Assembly (NCBI GenBank): GCA_024760905.1 | Contig: CM045733.1 | Coordinates: 19,621,001-19,685,000 of the forward strand | Length of the DNA: 64,000 nt | Source of the DNA: Plotosus lineatus | Lineage: Eukaryota; Chordata; Actinopteri; Siluriformes; Plotosidae | Direction of reading: 5' to 3' | Shown: positions 20,216 through 30,764 of the stretch, piece by piece | Numbering within the stretch: position 1 is the first letter of the stretch | How the letters are laid out: every line of letters begins with the position of its first letter | Program-made: the position numbers and the translations under genes | Notes under the pieces: generated by a model | What the model was told of the DNA's origin: nothing | The model's input: only the letters and a program-made list of their open reading frames with translations | The model's database searches: none

Positions 20216-21019
20216 TAACATTATTTATGTAATGTTTTTGGTCGGAAGGCTATGAAATCTGAACATCTACACCTATCATCACTGAGCATTAAATTGTGGT
20301 ATTCATAGAAACAAATTAGAAGATAACAGTATTATTTTCAGACGTATATCCGAAAGCAGGACATAAATCATAATATTATTCAAGGTGACACAAATGGATA
20401 GGAAGCACTAACAGTAATGGCTGGCTTGACATGGCTAGATCTATTTATTATCACTTTATATTAATGCCAGCTGTTATGTGATTTATACAGTCAACCGAGA
20501 AACAGTGGCAACCGACGTTAAGTAGGGACGCTTACTGAGAGGAATACTTGCATGTCAGATATGGAGTTACGATATTATTATTATTTACTGTGCATAGGAA
20601 GTTTATATACAGTTCCGTCTCAGTTTCAGTTTTACAATAAAACAAGAAGGTGTAACACCCACTAAAATTTTGCAGTTGCGTTCGAATGTGCTGTTATATT
20701 CCATAGCACATACACGAAGGACAGTGTGCACAGTGCAAAGCAACGTTGACCCACCTGATACAGGTCAATGTGTGCTCTTTGCAAATCGGGAAAAATACCT
20801 GAAAAACCAGACAGATTGTCGGCGCAGCCAATTTTTAAATTTTAAATATATGAAAAATTAATAAAGAAAATCACAAAACAAACATAAACATTATAAACTA
20901 CATGTACTGTGTGAGGATTTATTCAAGTCTGACCTGAATATTAATACATTGATGTAAAATTAAAAAAAAAAAAAAAATTCAGCTGGGGCTCTTGCTAGTA
21001 TTCAGTACAAACTTATCTG
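20216..21019. other. Nothing recognised
   Basis: AT-rich; an A-run is at 20961-20976. An open frame at 20670-20861 has no recognisable similarity. Confidence 0.4.
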
Positions 21020-21551
21020 CATCTCACCTTTGCTTCTCTCATCTGTTTATCTCTCCACTGTTTTTAAAGCTAATCTTTTTTCCCCACCTTATCTCATCTT
21101 CTCGTTATCTGGATTTTCTCTTTTAATCCCACCTCTTTTACTCTCATTCTCCTTTCCTTTCAACTATTTCTCTTCTCGCCGTCTCTTCATCTCTTTATCT
21201 TTCTTTATCTCCTCACTTTCCCTCCTTCCCATCCTTTTTCCCCCCACTTTCCTGAACTTGTGTCTAAACTTTCCTTTTTTCACTCGGCACTGCTATTACT
21301 GGCCAAATGCCGTGAGCGAAGTGCATGTGTCAATAAGAATATTGAAAATTTGATAGAACGGGGAATCTGAATCCTGTCTGATTTCCGGTGTTGTGCACAT
21401 GATGCAGAGCGCTTCTCATGGGGGCAACCCTCATGGAAACTTTTCTTTTTTTTTTAGTGATAGGTGCATTTAATATTTTCCGTTCTTCTGTTATATAATC
21501 TTTCCCGTCCTGTTGTGCTACACTAGTCTCATGATCTGTTTCTCAGTTTGT

Positions 21552-21590
<39 letters not shown>

Positions 21591-21780
21591 CTCTCTCTCT
21601 CTTTAACCCAATCTTCCCTTGCTTTCAGTTTCTCTTTATTTTTTCCATTCTTTGTCTCTCCTTTCTTTTGCTTCTTACCTCTCCTCTCATATCATCTCCT
21701 TGCCTCAGCATTCCTCTCCTCCTCTTTTTTTTTTTTTTTTAAATCTCAGTTGCTCTCCTCTCTCATTAGAAGGCTTGAGT
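21020..21780. repeat. Pyrimidine-rich low-complexity region with CA/CT microsatellite
   Basis: Two long C/T-rich stretches (21020-21290 and 21588-21770) flank purer sequence. A (CA)n run at 21553-21587 passes into (CT)n. The open frames over it are low complexity. Confidence 0.75.
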
Positions 21781-21986
21781 TATGATTACTTTCTCAGCAA
21801 AGCCTCTCCATAAGCAGATTGCAGAGTGAAGAGATTAATGAAGTGCTTTCGAGTCTCGATTTGAGGGCCGCATGTAGATGAACATGATTTTTAGGATGTC
21901 TGTTTGTTTCCCTGCTGATTCCTGATTATCTGTTAGAGCCAAGTGGCTATCCAGCCTTCTTTATATGTCTATGATAACACAGCATC

Positions 21987-22017
<31 letters not shown>

Positions 22018-22285
22018 CCGCATCCATTTGGTGTTGAAAAAAAGAATTAAATGATGATCTTTTTTTCTGCTCACACCGAATGAAAGAATGGACCATTATG
22101 TAAATGGAGCTGAGAGCTCAGTCGCCATTCAAAGCCATCAGCATTTCAATCCAAACCTAATGTCCGGTAAGAAGTGCTCAAGTGGTGCTCTTGTTGTTAC
22201 TTTCACTTAAAGGAGTTGACATCAAAAAGTCTTGCTAGTTCATTCCTAAATAATTTGCATGTTTATGCTGTATTTCCATAACTTA
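21781..22285. other. Unique sequence with a long A-run
   Basis: An A-run is at 21991-22017. No exon or element is recognised. Confidence 0.4.
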
Positions 22286-22287
22286 TA

Positions 22288-23910
22288 CAGTGCCTTGCAT
22301 TCACCCCCTTAACAGTTTTCATGTCTGTTTGCCTCACAACCTGAAGTTAAAATGGATTGTTTGAAGGTTTGTGTCATTTCATTTACAGAACATGCCTACA
22401 ATGAAGATGCATTTTTTTTTATTGTGAAGAAAACAACAAACTGGACGAATCAAATGAAAAAGTGTACAAGACGGTGATGAGGCCAGCGATGTTGTATGGT
22501 TTAGAAACAGTGGCGCTGAGGAAAAGACAGGGGGCAGAGCTGGAGGTAGCAGAGATGAAAATGTTGAGGTTCTTCTTTTGGAGTAACGAGGATGGAAAGG
22601 ATCAGGAATGAGCACATCAGAGGGACAGCACATGTAAGACGTTTTGGAGACAAAGTCAGAGAGGCTAGATTGAGATGGTTTGGACATGTACGGAGGAGGG
22701 ATAGTGAGTATATTGGTAGTAGGATGCTGAGGTTGGAACTACCAGGCAGAAGGCCAAGAGGAAGACCAAAGAGGAGATTTATGGATGTGGTGAAGGAGGA
22801 CATGAAGGTAGTTGGTGTAAGAGAAGAAGATGCAGAGGATAGGGTGAGATGGAGGCAGATGATTCGCTGTGGCGACCCCTGAAGGGAACAGCCGAAAGGA
22901 AAAGAAGAAAAAGAAGGACAAAATAACAGAAAAGCTGAGCATGAATAACTATTCACTCCCATAAAGTCAGTACTTCAGAGCCACGTTTTTGCAGCAATCA
23001 CAGCTGTGAGTCACTTTGGATGTTCCTTTGAGCTTGCCAGATCTTGCCACTGGGATTTTTGCCCATTCCTCAAGGCCAAACAGCTCCAGCTCCTTCATGT
23101 TGGCTGGTTTCCCCTTGTGAACAGAAATCTTTAAGTTTGACCACAGATTGTCAATTTGATAGTGGTCTGGGCTTTGACTAGGCCATTCCACCATATTCAA
23201 ATGTTTCCACCACTCAGGTATTGCTTTAGTAGTATGCTTCAGGTCAACTTCCATCCCAGTCTCAAATTACAAGCAGGCTGAAACAGGCTTTGCTTAAGCA
23301 CATCCCTGTATTTAGCACCATCCAGCTTTCACTCGACTCGAATCAGTGTCCTAGTCCCTGATATTGAAAAAAATCCCACAAGTGCTATCATTGGTGCCAA
23401 AAAAAGTTAAATTTTAGACTCAACTGAACAGAGCACCTTCCTCCATACATTTGGGTAATCATCCACATGCCTTTTTACAAACGCAAAACGTGCCTCCTTA
23501 TTTTTAATATAGAGTAATGACTTTTTCTGGCTGCTTCCATAAAGCTCAGCTCTTGTGGTCCTGTGCACAGATATAACAATCTTTGCTGTGGAACTCTAAC
23601 TTTTGGTCTCTGTGCTGCCTCTCTGATTAATGTCCTTCTTGCATGTTCTGGGAGTTTTGGTGGGTGGTCCTCTCTTGGCAGGATTGTTGTGGTACTATAT
23701 TCTTTCCATTTGTAGATGTTGGATTTGATGGTTCTCTGGAGATCATCGACGATTTGGATTTTTTTTTTTTTTATAACCCAACCCTGACTTGTACTTTTCA
23801 ACAACTTTGTCCTTGACTCATTTGGAGAGCTCCTTGGGCTTCATGGTGTGATGCTTCTTGCTTAGTGGTGTTGCAGCCTCTGGGGCCTTTCAGAAAAGGT
23901 GTGTTTATAT
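22288..23910 (-). mobile_element. Tc1-like transposon, decayed, carrying an RTE fragment
   Basis: The left end (ta-cagtgccttgcattcacccc, 22286-22307) is a typical Tc1-like terminal repeat. Minus-strand frames give a Tc1 transposase: N-terminal HTH region (23842-23475, SNIYKWKEYSTTTILPREDH and ARRTLIREAAQRPKV) and C-terminal DDE end (23254-22967, WPSQSPDHYQIDNLWSNLK). Between these the catalytic region is deleted or shifted. The 5' inverted repeat past about 23910 is not recognisable. An RTE piece sits at 22455-22917. Confidence 0.8.
22455..22917 (+). mobile_element. RTE LINE 3' end inserted in the Tc1 element
   Basis: It encodes the RTE C-terminal region (frame 22592-22882: RMDR-like ...GTAHVRRFGDKVREARLRWF...RWRQMIRCGDP stop) with one frameshift near 22577. 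It ends cagccgaaaggaaaagaag. The Tc1 sequence is continuous on both sides. Flanks ggacgaatcaa and ggacaaaataa are a possible degenerate TSD. Confidence 0.82.
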
Positions 23911-23980
23911 TGACAGATTGGAACAGGTTATTATGAAGGCATTGAGCATGAGAGTGTTCATTCATGGCATTTTGGGAGTA
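23904..23980 (+). repeat. Second copy of the 14452-14532 unit
   Basis: It matches 14452-14532 (gattggaacaggttattatg, aaggcattgag, ggcattttgggagtagg) at roughly three quarters identity by eye and again abuts a SINE-1L head. Confidence 0.65.
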
Positions 23981-24276
23981 GGACAGTGGTGGCCCGATGG
24001 TAAGGTGTGGAATTACCAATCCCAAAGTTGTGGGTTTAATCCGCGCTGTCAACGGTTGTCACTGCTGTCTTGCAGTGCAGCTAACAGGGTTATCAAAGGC
24101 CGGCCATGTTTCTCACTGGCTGTGGGGAGAGACATGTAGAAGAACCATTGCTGAATTTTGTCAAGATTAGGCTGCATAGTCGTCATCTTGTTTCTGCCCT
24201 TGGCCAGAGTTGACAGAGATGGGTGCCAGCCTCCCTGCGACCCTAATTAGGATTAAGCTGTTCAGAAATTGAATGA
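23981..24276 (+). mobile_element. SINE-1L
   Basis: The head (ggacagtggtggcccgatgg), body (gctaacagggttatcaaagg) and shortened L2 tail ending gaatgaac are present. The head variant 'ggtgtggaattaccaatccc' is shared only with the 14533 copy. Confidence 0.8.
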
Positions 24277-24452
24277 ACATCCTCAACATCTGTTATCACA
24301 TCAGATAAGCCCATACAAAACTTACAGAACATGCTTATTTATTTAATCTGACAGCTCATTTTTATCTGTGATGTATTCCGTAAATATTAGCGTATTTGTT
24401 AATGACGACACAAAATTTTTCATGTGGTACAAAAACAATGATACTTTTTCAG

Positions 24453-24634
24453 TTTATAGTAGAACTGGCCCTTGAAGGAGATGCTGGCATAAACATAATT
24501 CCCTTTGCACTCAGTTTCATGGTCGAAAAAGAGGAAACAGTCTCAGCAGCTAGTATTAAAACATGTGGCACGGCTGGTGTCACATTGCGCGGAGAAGACT
24601 CTACTTTTCAGATCTACTGTATTATCACTGACAG
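24453..24634 (+). CDS. Exon-like segment, gene not identified
   Basis: The acceptor (gatactttttcag, ending 24452) and donor (gtaaga, 24635) bound 182 bp with an open frame of 60 codons plus two bases. The frame starts FIVELALEGDAGINIIPFAL and ends STFQIYCIITDR. Incoming phase 0 agrees with the outgoing phase of 16417-16508. It is rich in beta-type residues with two cysteines. I recognise no family. It contains no transposon similarity, which supports a host exon. Confidence 0.35.
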
Positions 24635-24743
24635 GTAAGAACATTTACGTCACAGCCATTTCAGAATGCATTTATGTGGAAACGTTACTGTATTAGCTTG
24701 ATTTGTTCATGTTTTGTTTATTTTAAGATGATTGAAATTAATT

Positions 24744-24823
24744 CATTCATTTTCTTAACTTTTTAATCCAAACTCTGGTTGAAGGGAGGCTGGCACCCAT
24801 CTCAGTCAACTCTGGGCTAGGGA
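24744..24823 (-). mobile_element. L2-type SINE tail fragment
   Basis: The bases cattcattttcttaactttt and ggaggctggcacccatctcag match the L2 tail on the minus strand. Nothing else of the SINE is present. Confidence 0.65.
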
Positions 24824-25186
24824 CATAATTTTGATGAAATATTTTAATGATAATCCTGAATGATAATGAAATAAAATGATAATAATGAAATATTTTAGTA
24901 ATATTTTGTGATATGATTTATTTTCAATTTCAGCTTCAGGACTAACAAATGATAAACAACAAATGCTAATAACAAATGCTTGTATTATTTTGTATTTAAT
25001 TGATTTTTTAAAAATTGTCGCAAATACATTAAGCGTTAACATTCATCCCGCTTAAAGGTAAAATTGACACTCGAAGATGAAGGGATTCTTGTCTCATGGT
25101 TAGGGGTCAGTGATTCTATTCTCAGAGAGTTCCTTCAGCAGATTATCTTTTATAGGTGGGTTGCCAGGTATTCTTCCTGACCTCCA
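24824..25186. other. AT-rich, nothing recognised
   Basis: It contains a run of 'aatgataat' repeats near 24845-24890. No exon is seen. Confidence 0.4.
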
Positions 25187-25605
25187 CAGCACCTGGTATT
25201 CCCAGGCAGTCTCCCATCCAAGAACTACTCAGTGCCAGCCATGCTTAGCTTCCAGAATAAGACAGGTAAAGGTAGTAAGTAAAGTCTGTTGGGTTTTTAC
25301 ACCTGAGCCTCGTGGCTCATCAGGCCGGTGCTTATCCTCGGTTTCCATAGCGTGAAGCGACCAGGAGTTCAACTCCCCCTGGATGGGACGCTAGTCCATT
25401 CCAGGTTACCTTCCCAGTATATTTTTACTGGTACCCATTTATAGTGCTGGGTGAACAGAGGCACACTTGTGGTTGAGACCTTGCCCAGGGGTCTTAGCAC
25501 AGTGAGGGCCTCAGTGGGGTTTGAACTCACAACCTCCTGATCATGAGCGCAGCACCCTAACCACTACGCCACCGGCCACAACAGAATAAGACAGGATTGT
25601 GATTG
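25187..25605 (-). pseudogene. 5S rRNA-like relic, split by SINE-2
   Basis: On the minus strand, 25265-25187 reads ggaagctaagcatggctgg, then gatgggagactgcctgggaa, then taccaggtgctg. This matches the 3' two thirds of vertebrate 5S rRNA, including the internal promoter region, with substitutions. The upstream 5S part seems to resume at 25596-25605 after the SINE-2. It may be a 5S pseudogene or part of a 5S-derived SINE (SINE3 type). It is not a functional gene. Confidence 0.7.
25267..25581 (-). mobile_element. SINE-2, 14-bp TSD, inside the 5S-like relic
   Basis: Perfect duplications cagaataagacagg lie at 25253-25266 and 25582-25595. Head and 3' module are complete, 315 bp. Confidence 0.92.
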
Positions 25606-25744
25606 AAATGTTAATGATTACTAACAGCGGTCCAGAAACTCTCCAGAAATTCTGGAGAACAAGGCTCGGTTATTTAGATGTTAACTGATTTCTAGAGATA
25701 TATTTTAGCTATGGATTGATTAAACAGTAATGTAGGTGCATTTT

Positions 25745-26103
25745 TCATCATTCAGTTCATTTTCTGTACCCGCTTAATCCTAGTTTGGGTCTTGGGGAGT
25801 CTGGTGCCCATCCCAGCCAACTTCGGGCGAGGGCAGAGTACACCCTGGACAGCTCGCCAGGCCATCACAGGGCAGAAACACGCTGACGACAGGCTGCTCT
25901 TTTATGAAAGTCAGCAATGGTTCTTTTACATGCCTCACACCATAGACAATGGGAGACATGGCCGACCTACGATAACCCAGTTAGCTGCACTGGGGGGTGG
26001 GGGGTGGGGGGGTTACAGTGACAACCTTGTGGAGAGTGGGACTCGAACCCACAACCTTTGGATCAGCAATCCAGCGCCCTACACCACTAGACCACCACTG
26101 CCC
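25745..26103 (-). mobile_element. SINE-1L, full length, 14-bp TSD
   Basis: Perfect duplications tgtaggtgcatttt lie at 25731-25744 and 26104-26117. The 359-bp copy has head, G/C tract (25991-26014), body and L2 tail. Confidence 0.93.
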
Positions 26104-26345
26104 TGTAGGTGCATTTTCTTTTCACAATTAAATAAAACTTTAAGTAATTGTTAACTTACACCTTTCAAACAACTTATGGTGTATCAATGCTGAAATTTGT
26201 GTTGCATAATAATGGTGTATTTTGTTAGTTCGGGCAACTTTAATGTTTTATTTCTCAGATGCTGTATTAATTTTAATCAAGATACATTTATACATTAAAA
26301 ACCTATTATAACATAATTTGAATGTTATAAATCTTTAATATAATA

Positions 26346-26653
26346 TACGTAAAGTCTGTTGGGTTTTTACACCCGAGCCATAGTGGCTCATCATGCCGGT
26401 GCTTATCCCCGGTTTCCATAGCGTGAAGTGACCAGGAGTTCAACTCCCCCTGGAGGGGACGCTAGTCCATCGCAGGTTACCTTCCCAGTATATTTTTACT
26501 GGTACCCATTTATACTGCTGGGTGAACAGAGGCACACTTGTGGTTGAGACCTTACCCAGAGATCTTAGCACAGTGAGGGTCTCAGTGGGATTCGAACTCA
26601 CAACCTTCCAATCATGAGCGCAGCACCCTAACCACCATGCCACCGGCCCCACA
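26346..26653 (-). mobile_element. SINE-2, 9-bp TSD
   Basis: The complete 308-bp copy is flanked by aatataata (26337-26345, 26654-26662). The target is AT-rich, so the duplication is less decisive. An (AATAT)n array follows at 26653-26710. Confidence 0.85.
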
Positions 26654-26887
26654 AATATAATACTGTATATAATATAATATAATATAATATAATACTGTAC
26701 TGTATAATATAATGCTGGCTCTGTTCTTCGAATTCGAAGATAGTGAAGAATTATTTCTCCTCGCCTGCGCTGAGTATTTTTTGTATAGCGAGAGACAGTT
26801 CACGCTCACTGATCCCCGCTCTCTAGGCCTAGGTCCCTTCCACAGTGGCTCAGCTGGCTGAGACGGCTGTGGTGGTTCCTAGACTGA

Positions 26888-27099
26888 CAGAAACACGCTG
26901 GCGGCTTTGCAGCTAGTCTTTATGAAAGTCAGCAATGGTTCTTTTACATGCATCTCACCATAGACAGTGATAGACATGGCCTGCCTTTGATAACCCAGTT
27001 AGCTGCACTGGGGGAGGGACAGTGACAACCTTGTGGGGACTCAAACCCCCAACCTTAGGATCAGCGATCCAGCGCCCTATACCTAGGCAACCACTGCCA
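26888..27099 (-). mobile_element. SINE-1 copy (tail missing)
   Basis: The head, C-run and body are present on the minus strand, from agtggttgcctaggtatagg to gccagcgtgtttctgtcag. The 3' tail is absent, so L or R cannot be decided. It is head-to-head with the next copy. Confidence 0.75.
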
Positions 27100-27123
27100 C
27101 ATAATATAATATATAATATATAC

Positions 27124-27402
27124 GGTCCCCACAGGGTTGTCACTGTCTCCTCCAGTGCAGCTAACTGGGTTATCAAAGGCCGGCCATGTCTCTCACTGTC
27201 TATAGTGAGAAGTTCATGTAAAAGAACCATCGCTGACTTTTGTGAAGAGTTTGGCATAGCTGTCAGCGTGTTTCGCCCTGCAATGGCCTGGAGAGCTGTC
27301 CAGGGTGTACTCTGCCCTCGCCCGGAGTCGGCTGGGATGAGCGCCAGCCTCCCCGCGACCCTAATTAGGATTAAGCGGTTACAGAAAATGAACTGAACTG
27401 AA
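27124..27402 (+). mobile_element. SINE-1L, 5'-truncated
   Basis: It starts in the late head (ggtccccacagggttgtcac) and ends with a full L2 tail and gaactgaactgaa. The AT-rich flanks (27103-27122 and 27401-27420) are near-identical and may be a TSD. Confidence 0.82.
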
Positions 27403-27433
27403 TATAATATAATATATATAACATTAATCTAAA

Positions 27434-27720
27434 ACCCCAGTGCAGCTAACTGGGTTATCAAAGGCCGGTCATGTCTCTCACTGTCTATGGTGGGAGGTTC
27501 ATGTAAAAGAACCTTTGCTGATTTTCGTCAAGAGTAGCTGCATTGCCGTCAGCGTATTTCTGCACCTTATGAAAGGGGTGTGTCAGGAAGGGCATCCGAT
27601 GTAAAAACCTACGCCAAATCAAATATGCGAATCATTAATATGACTTCCATGAATATGGAGGCAGATGATTCGCTGTGGCGACCCCTGAAAGGGAACAGCC
27701 GAAAGGAAAAGAAGAAGAAG
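27434..27720 (+). mobile_element. SINE-1R, 5'-truncated, 16-bp TSD
   Basis: It starts accccagtgcagctaac and ends cgaaaggaaaagaagaagaag. Flanks ataacattaatctaaa (27418-27433) and ataacattaatttaaa (27721-27736) differ at one base. It lies 30 bp from a SINE-1L with the same body but the other tail. Confidence 0.9.
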
Positions 27721-27736
27721 ATAACATTAATTTAAA

Positions 27737-27862
27737 GGACATAGATTTGTAATAAATAATAATAACGCCTGGAAAAAAAAGATTACAAAAAAAAAAAAAG
27801 CTAGTTTTATATTGTCAGTCACGCATGAGTAATGTGTCTACATACATTCTGGTTCTGAGATT

Positions 27863-27909
<47 letters not shown>

Positions 27910-28954
27910 TGTTTGTGGGACCACAGAATGACATAGCAAAGAAAAGTTTCCAGTGATGGGTTGAAAGATGTTGGTTGGTTCCTCTTTTATAGGTATCATC
28001 CGATATTTTGCTTTGAAACCCATATGTTCAGGAAACCATCATCATGGGGTTTGTTTTGCATCCATGGAGAGCTGCTCAGAGGACATTTCTGATTTTGCAC
28101 TCATTGCGTGTGAAGGTGTGCAAACATTGGAGTTGTGTCACAACTAGACTGAGTGCATAAATAAGTATTACAACCACACATTGACAATGACTTTGCAAAA
28201 AAGGAAATAGAAAGAAAAACACTCTGCCACCCAGAGCAACAACAAAACCTCAACCCCAACCAGTCTGTTTATGCAAAACGAATATGGAATTACATCCTCT
28301 AGTGATTTATCGGACAACACGGGGGAAATCAAAAATGAAAGCGATTCAGAATTAAAGCAAATTAGTTTATTACTAATTGAAATATTTAATAAAAGCAGAA
28401 GTTATGGCACTGTGAACATATGATTTCGTGCGGTGTGAATTAAAGCTGGAAGTGTGTTGAATTTTGTTGGAAACCACAGCCACGTGAGAGACAGAGACTG
28501 AAACCACATCCAGGGTATTTTATATTATAAACAAATTAGCAAATTTAAGAGAATGATGGTATGAAAATAATAGAAGGAATAAACATGATGGTCGAGGGTT
28601 GTTAAAAAAACAAACAAACAAAAAAAACAAACAAACCTCAAATACTGTACCATATTTACTCAAAGGGTGGGGCTGAAGATTTTATTAGCGGCAGGAGTTA
28701 GTACGCAGAATATCAACAGATCCGAGGTTTATGTGAACAACAAACAGCCGAGTTAGAAGAAATCATTGGATGAATCTGAAAAAGACAGAAAAAATATTCA
28801 CAATACCATTGGAGACGTAGTGTGTGTTCAAATGTGTTCTCTGCAATAGTATTTTTCATTTACACAGTAAATCGATATATATTATAATGAATTGTTTAAA
28901 ACATTTTACATTATTACTCCTCGAAAGGTGGTCCTCTATCATTAACAGGTTGGT
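27737..28954. other. Unique sequence with a GT microsatellite
   Basis: A (GT)n run is at about 27866-27905, with a downstream gcgcgt variant, and an (AAAC)n stretch at 28605-28637. No exon or transposon is recognised. Confidence 0.45.
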
Positions 28955-28963
28955 TTTATTCTA

Positions 28964-29289
28964 TTGGTCGGACCGGTGGCGTAGTGGTTAGGGTGCTGCG
29001 CTCATGATCAGGAGGTTGTGTGTTCAAATCCCAGATAGACCCCCCACTGTGCTACGACCCCTGGGAAAGGTTTCAACCACAAGTGTGCCTCCGTTCACCC
29101 AGCAGTATAAATAGGTACCAGTAAACAAATAAACAAAAAAAAATAGACTGGGAAGGTAACCTGCAGTGGACTCGCGTCCCATCCTGGAGGAGTTGAACTC
29201 CTGGTCGCTTCACGCTATGGAAACCGAAGATAAGCACCGGCCTGATGAGCCGCTATGGCTCGGGTGTAAAAAGCCCAAAGAACTTTACC
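28964..29289 (+). mobile_element. SINE-2, 9-bp TSD
   Basis: The complete copy of 326 bp has a small A-rich expansion (caaataaacaaaaaaaaa at about 29125-29143). Flanks tttattcta lie at 28955-28963 and 29290-29298. Confidence 0.87.
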
Positions 29290-29423
29290 TTTATTCTAGT
29301 GAGGTAAACATATAGCCAAAATTTATATCGATTGCCTTTATAGGAAAAGACCACTGCTTTCATATTGCTGGCTTTATTGGACCTCCCCTTCCAAAAGCTT
29401 CGAAAGTCTTCCACTGTATAAAA

Positions 29424-29793
29424 TATACACGGTCAGCCACAGCATTAACACCAACTAACTGGTCTGTGGCAAGGACTGAGTAACACCAAATGTGTGGTTG
29501 TCTTTCCTGTGGTCACTTTTGGTAGGCACTTACCACTGCATACCAAGAAAAGCCCACAAGATCTGTTGTTTTTGGAGACGAATAGACCGAGTCAGTGTTG
29601 AATATGTCATAATGCAATCTTTATGGTTGATCGTTTTCTCTGTTTCCAACATACCAACTCTGAGAACTATTCACTTGCTGCCTATTACACAGTCTTTGGT
29701 AGATGCCACAGTAATAAGACAATCAATGCCTCAATGACAATCACTCCGTCTGTCAGTCATCACAATGTTTAATGCCATGGCTGATTGGTCTAT
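29424..29793 (-). mobile_element. Tc1-like MITE (internally deleted)
   Basis: The ends tacacggtcagccacagcatta and its near inverse (taatgccatggctgattggt) form imperfect inverted repeats. The interior retains 5' transposase-region sequence on the minus strand (ttggtaggcacttaccactg...). The central catalytic part is gone. Confidence 0.7.
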
Positions 29794-29844
29794 CGAGTGT
29801 TAAACATTATAATCAAAGTATATAGACTATTATATATTACTCTA

Positions 29845-30219
29845 TCTTCTTCTTCTTCTTCTTTTCCTTTTGGCTGTTCCCTTTTTCTCAGGGGTCGCCA
29901 CAGCGAATCATCGCATATTTGATTTGGTATAGGTTTTTATGTCGCATGCCCTCCCTGACACAACCCTTTATCAAGGGGCAGAAACACGCTGATGGTTATG
30001 CAGCTCCTCTTTACGAAAGTCAGCAATGGTTCTTTTACATGAACCTCTCACCATAGACAGAGAGAGACATGGCCGGCCTTTGATAACCCAGTTAGCTGCA
30101 CTGGGGTGGGGGCGGGGTGGGGGTGGGGGGGCAGTGACAACCTTGTGGAGAGTGGGACTCAAACCCTCACCCCTAGGTTCAGCGATACAACACCTTTTAC
30201 ACCAGGCCACCACTGCCCC
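29845..30219 (-). mobile_element. SINE-1R
   Basis: The copy begins with (CTT)n and cctttt-ggctgttccc, then body and head. The head-body tract is G-rich (30104-30130). It lacks the 'gatggaggcag' part of the tail seen in some copies. Its 5' end continues into a tandem array. Confidence 0.85.
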
Positions 30220-30299
30220 CACCAGGCCACCACTGCCCCCACCAAGCCACCACTGAGCCCACCAGGCCACCACTGCCCCCACCAGGCCACCACTAGGTA
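30200..30299 (-). repeat. 20-bp tandem repeat made from the SINE head
   Basis: Five head-to-tail units of caccaggccaccactgcccc (30200, 30220, 30240, 30260 and 30280) are present, the third with substitutions and the fifth degenerate. The unit is exactly the first 20 bases of SINE-1 read in reverse, so the element's 5' end was amplified in place. Confidence 0.92.
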
Positions 30300-30398
30300 G
30301 ACTGTTTCTTCTTTTGTGGCAAGGCTTTAAACTTGATTTTAAAACATTTGTGTTTATCAGCCAGAATTCGAGAGTTCAGACTGTTTTGTTGCTCAATT

Positions 30399-30764
30399 GC
30401 GCTGGATCGCTGATCCTTGGGTTGGGGGTTCGAGTCCCATTCTCCACAAGGTTGTCACTGTCCCCCCCCCCCCCCCCCCCAGTGCAGCTAACTGGGTTAT
30501 CAAAGGCTGGCCATGTCTCTCACTGTCTATGGTGGGAGGTTCATATAAAAGAACCATTGCTGACTTTCGTAAAGAGAAGCTGCAAAGCCGTCTGCCTGTT
30601 TCCATCCCTTGCTAAAGGGGTGTGTCAGGAACGGCATCCGACGTTAAAACCTATGCCAAATCAAATATGCGAATCATTAATATGACTTCCATGAAGATGG
30701 AGGCAGATGATTCGCGGTTGCGACCCCTGAAAAGGGAAAAGTCGAAAGGAAAAGAAGAAGAAGA
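30399..30764 (+). mobile_element. SINE-1R, nearly full length
   Basis: It starts at the head (gcgctggatcgctgatcc), has an uninterrupted C-run of about 18 (30463-30480), then body and RTE tail with 'gatggaggcagatgattcgc'. It is inverted relative to the copy at 29845. Confidence 0.87.

Noticed and set aside
20490..20590. Possible 5S-like segment (gacgttaagtagggacgc)
   Set aside because: The match is too short and lacks the 5S internal promoter pattern.
22592..22882. 96-residue frame with many Arg/Glu residues
   Set aside because: Not a host gene; it is the C-terminus of the RTE LINE inserted in a Tc1 element.
30026..30300. Frames with HHCPHQATTAP repeats
   Set aside because: Translation of the SINE-derived 20-bp tandem repeat.
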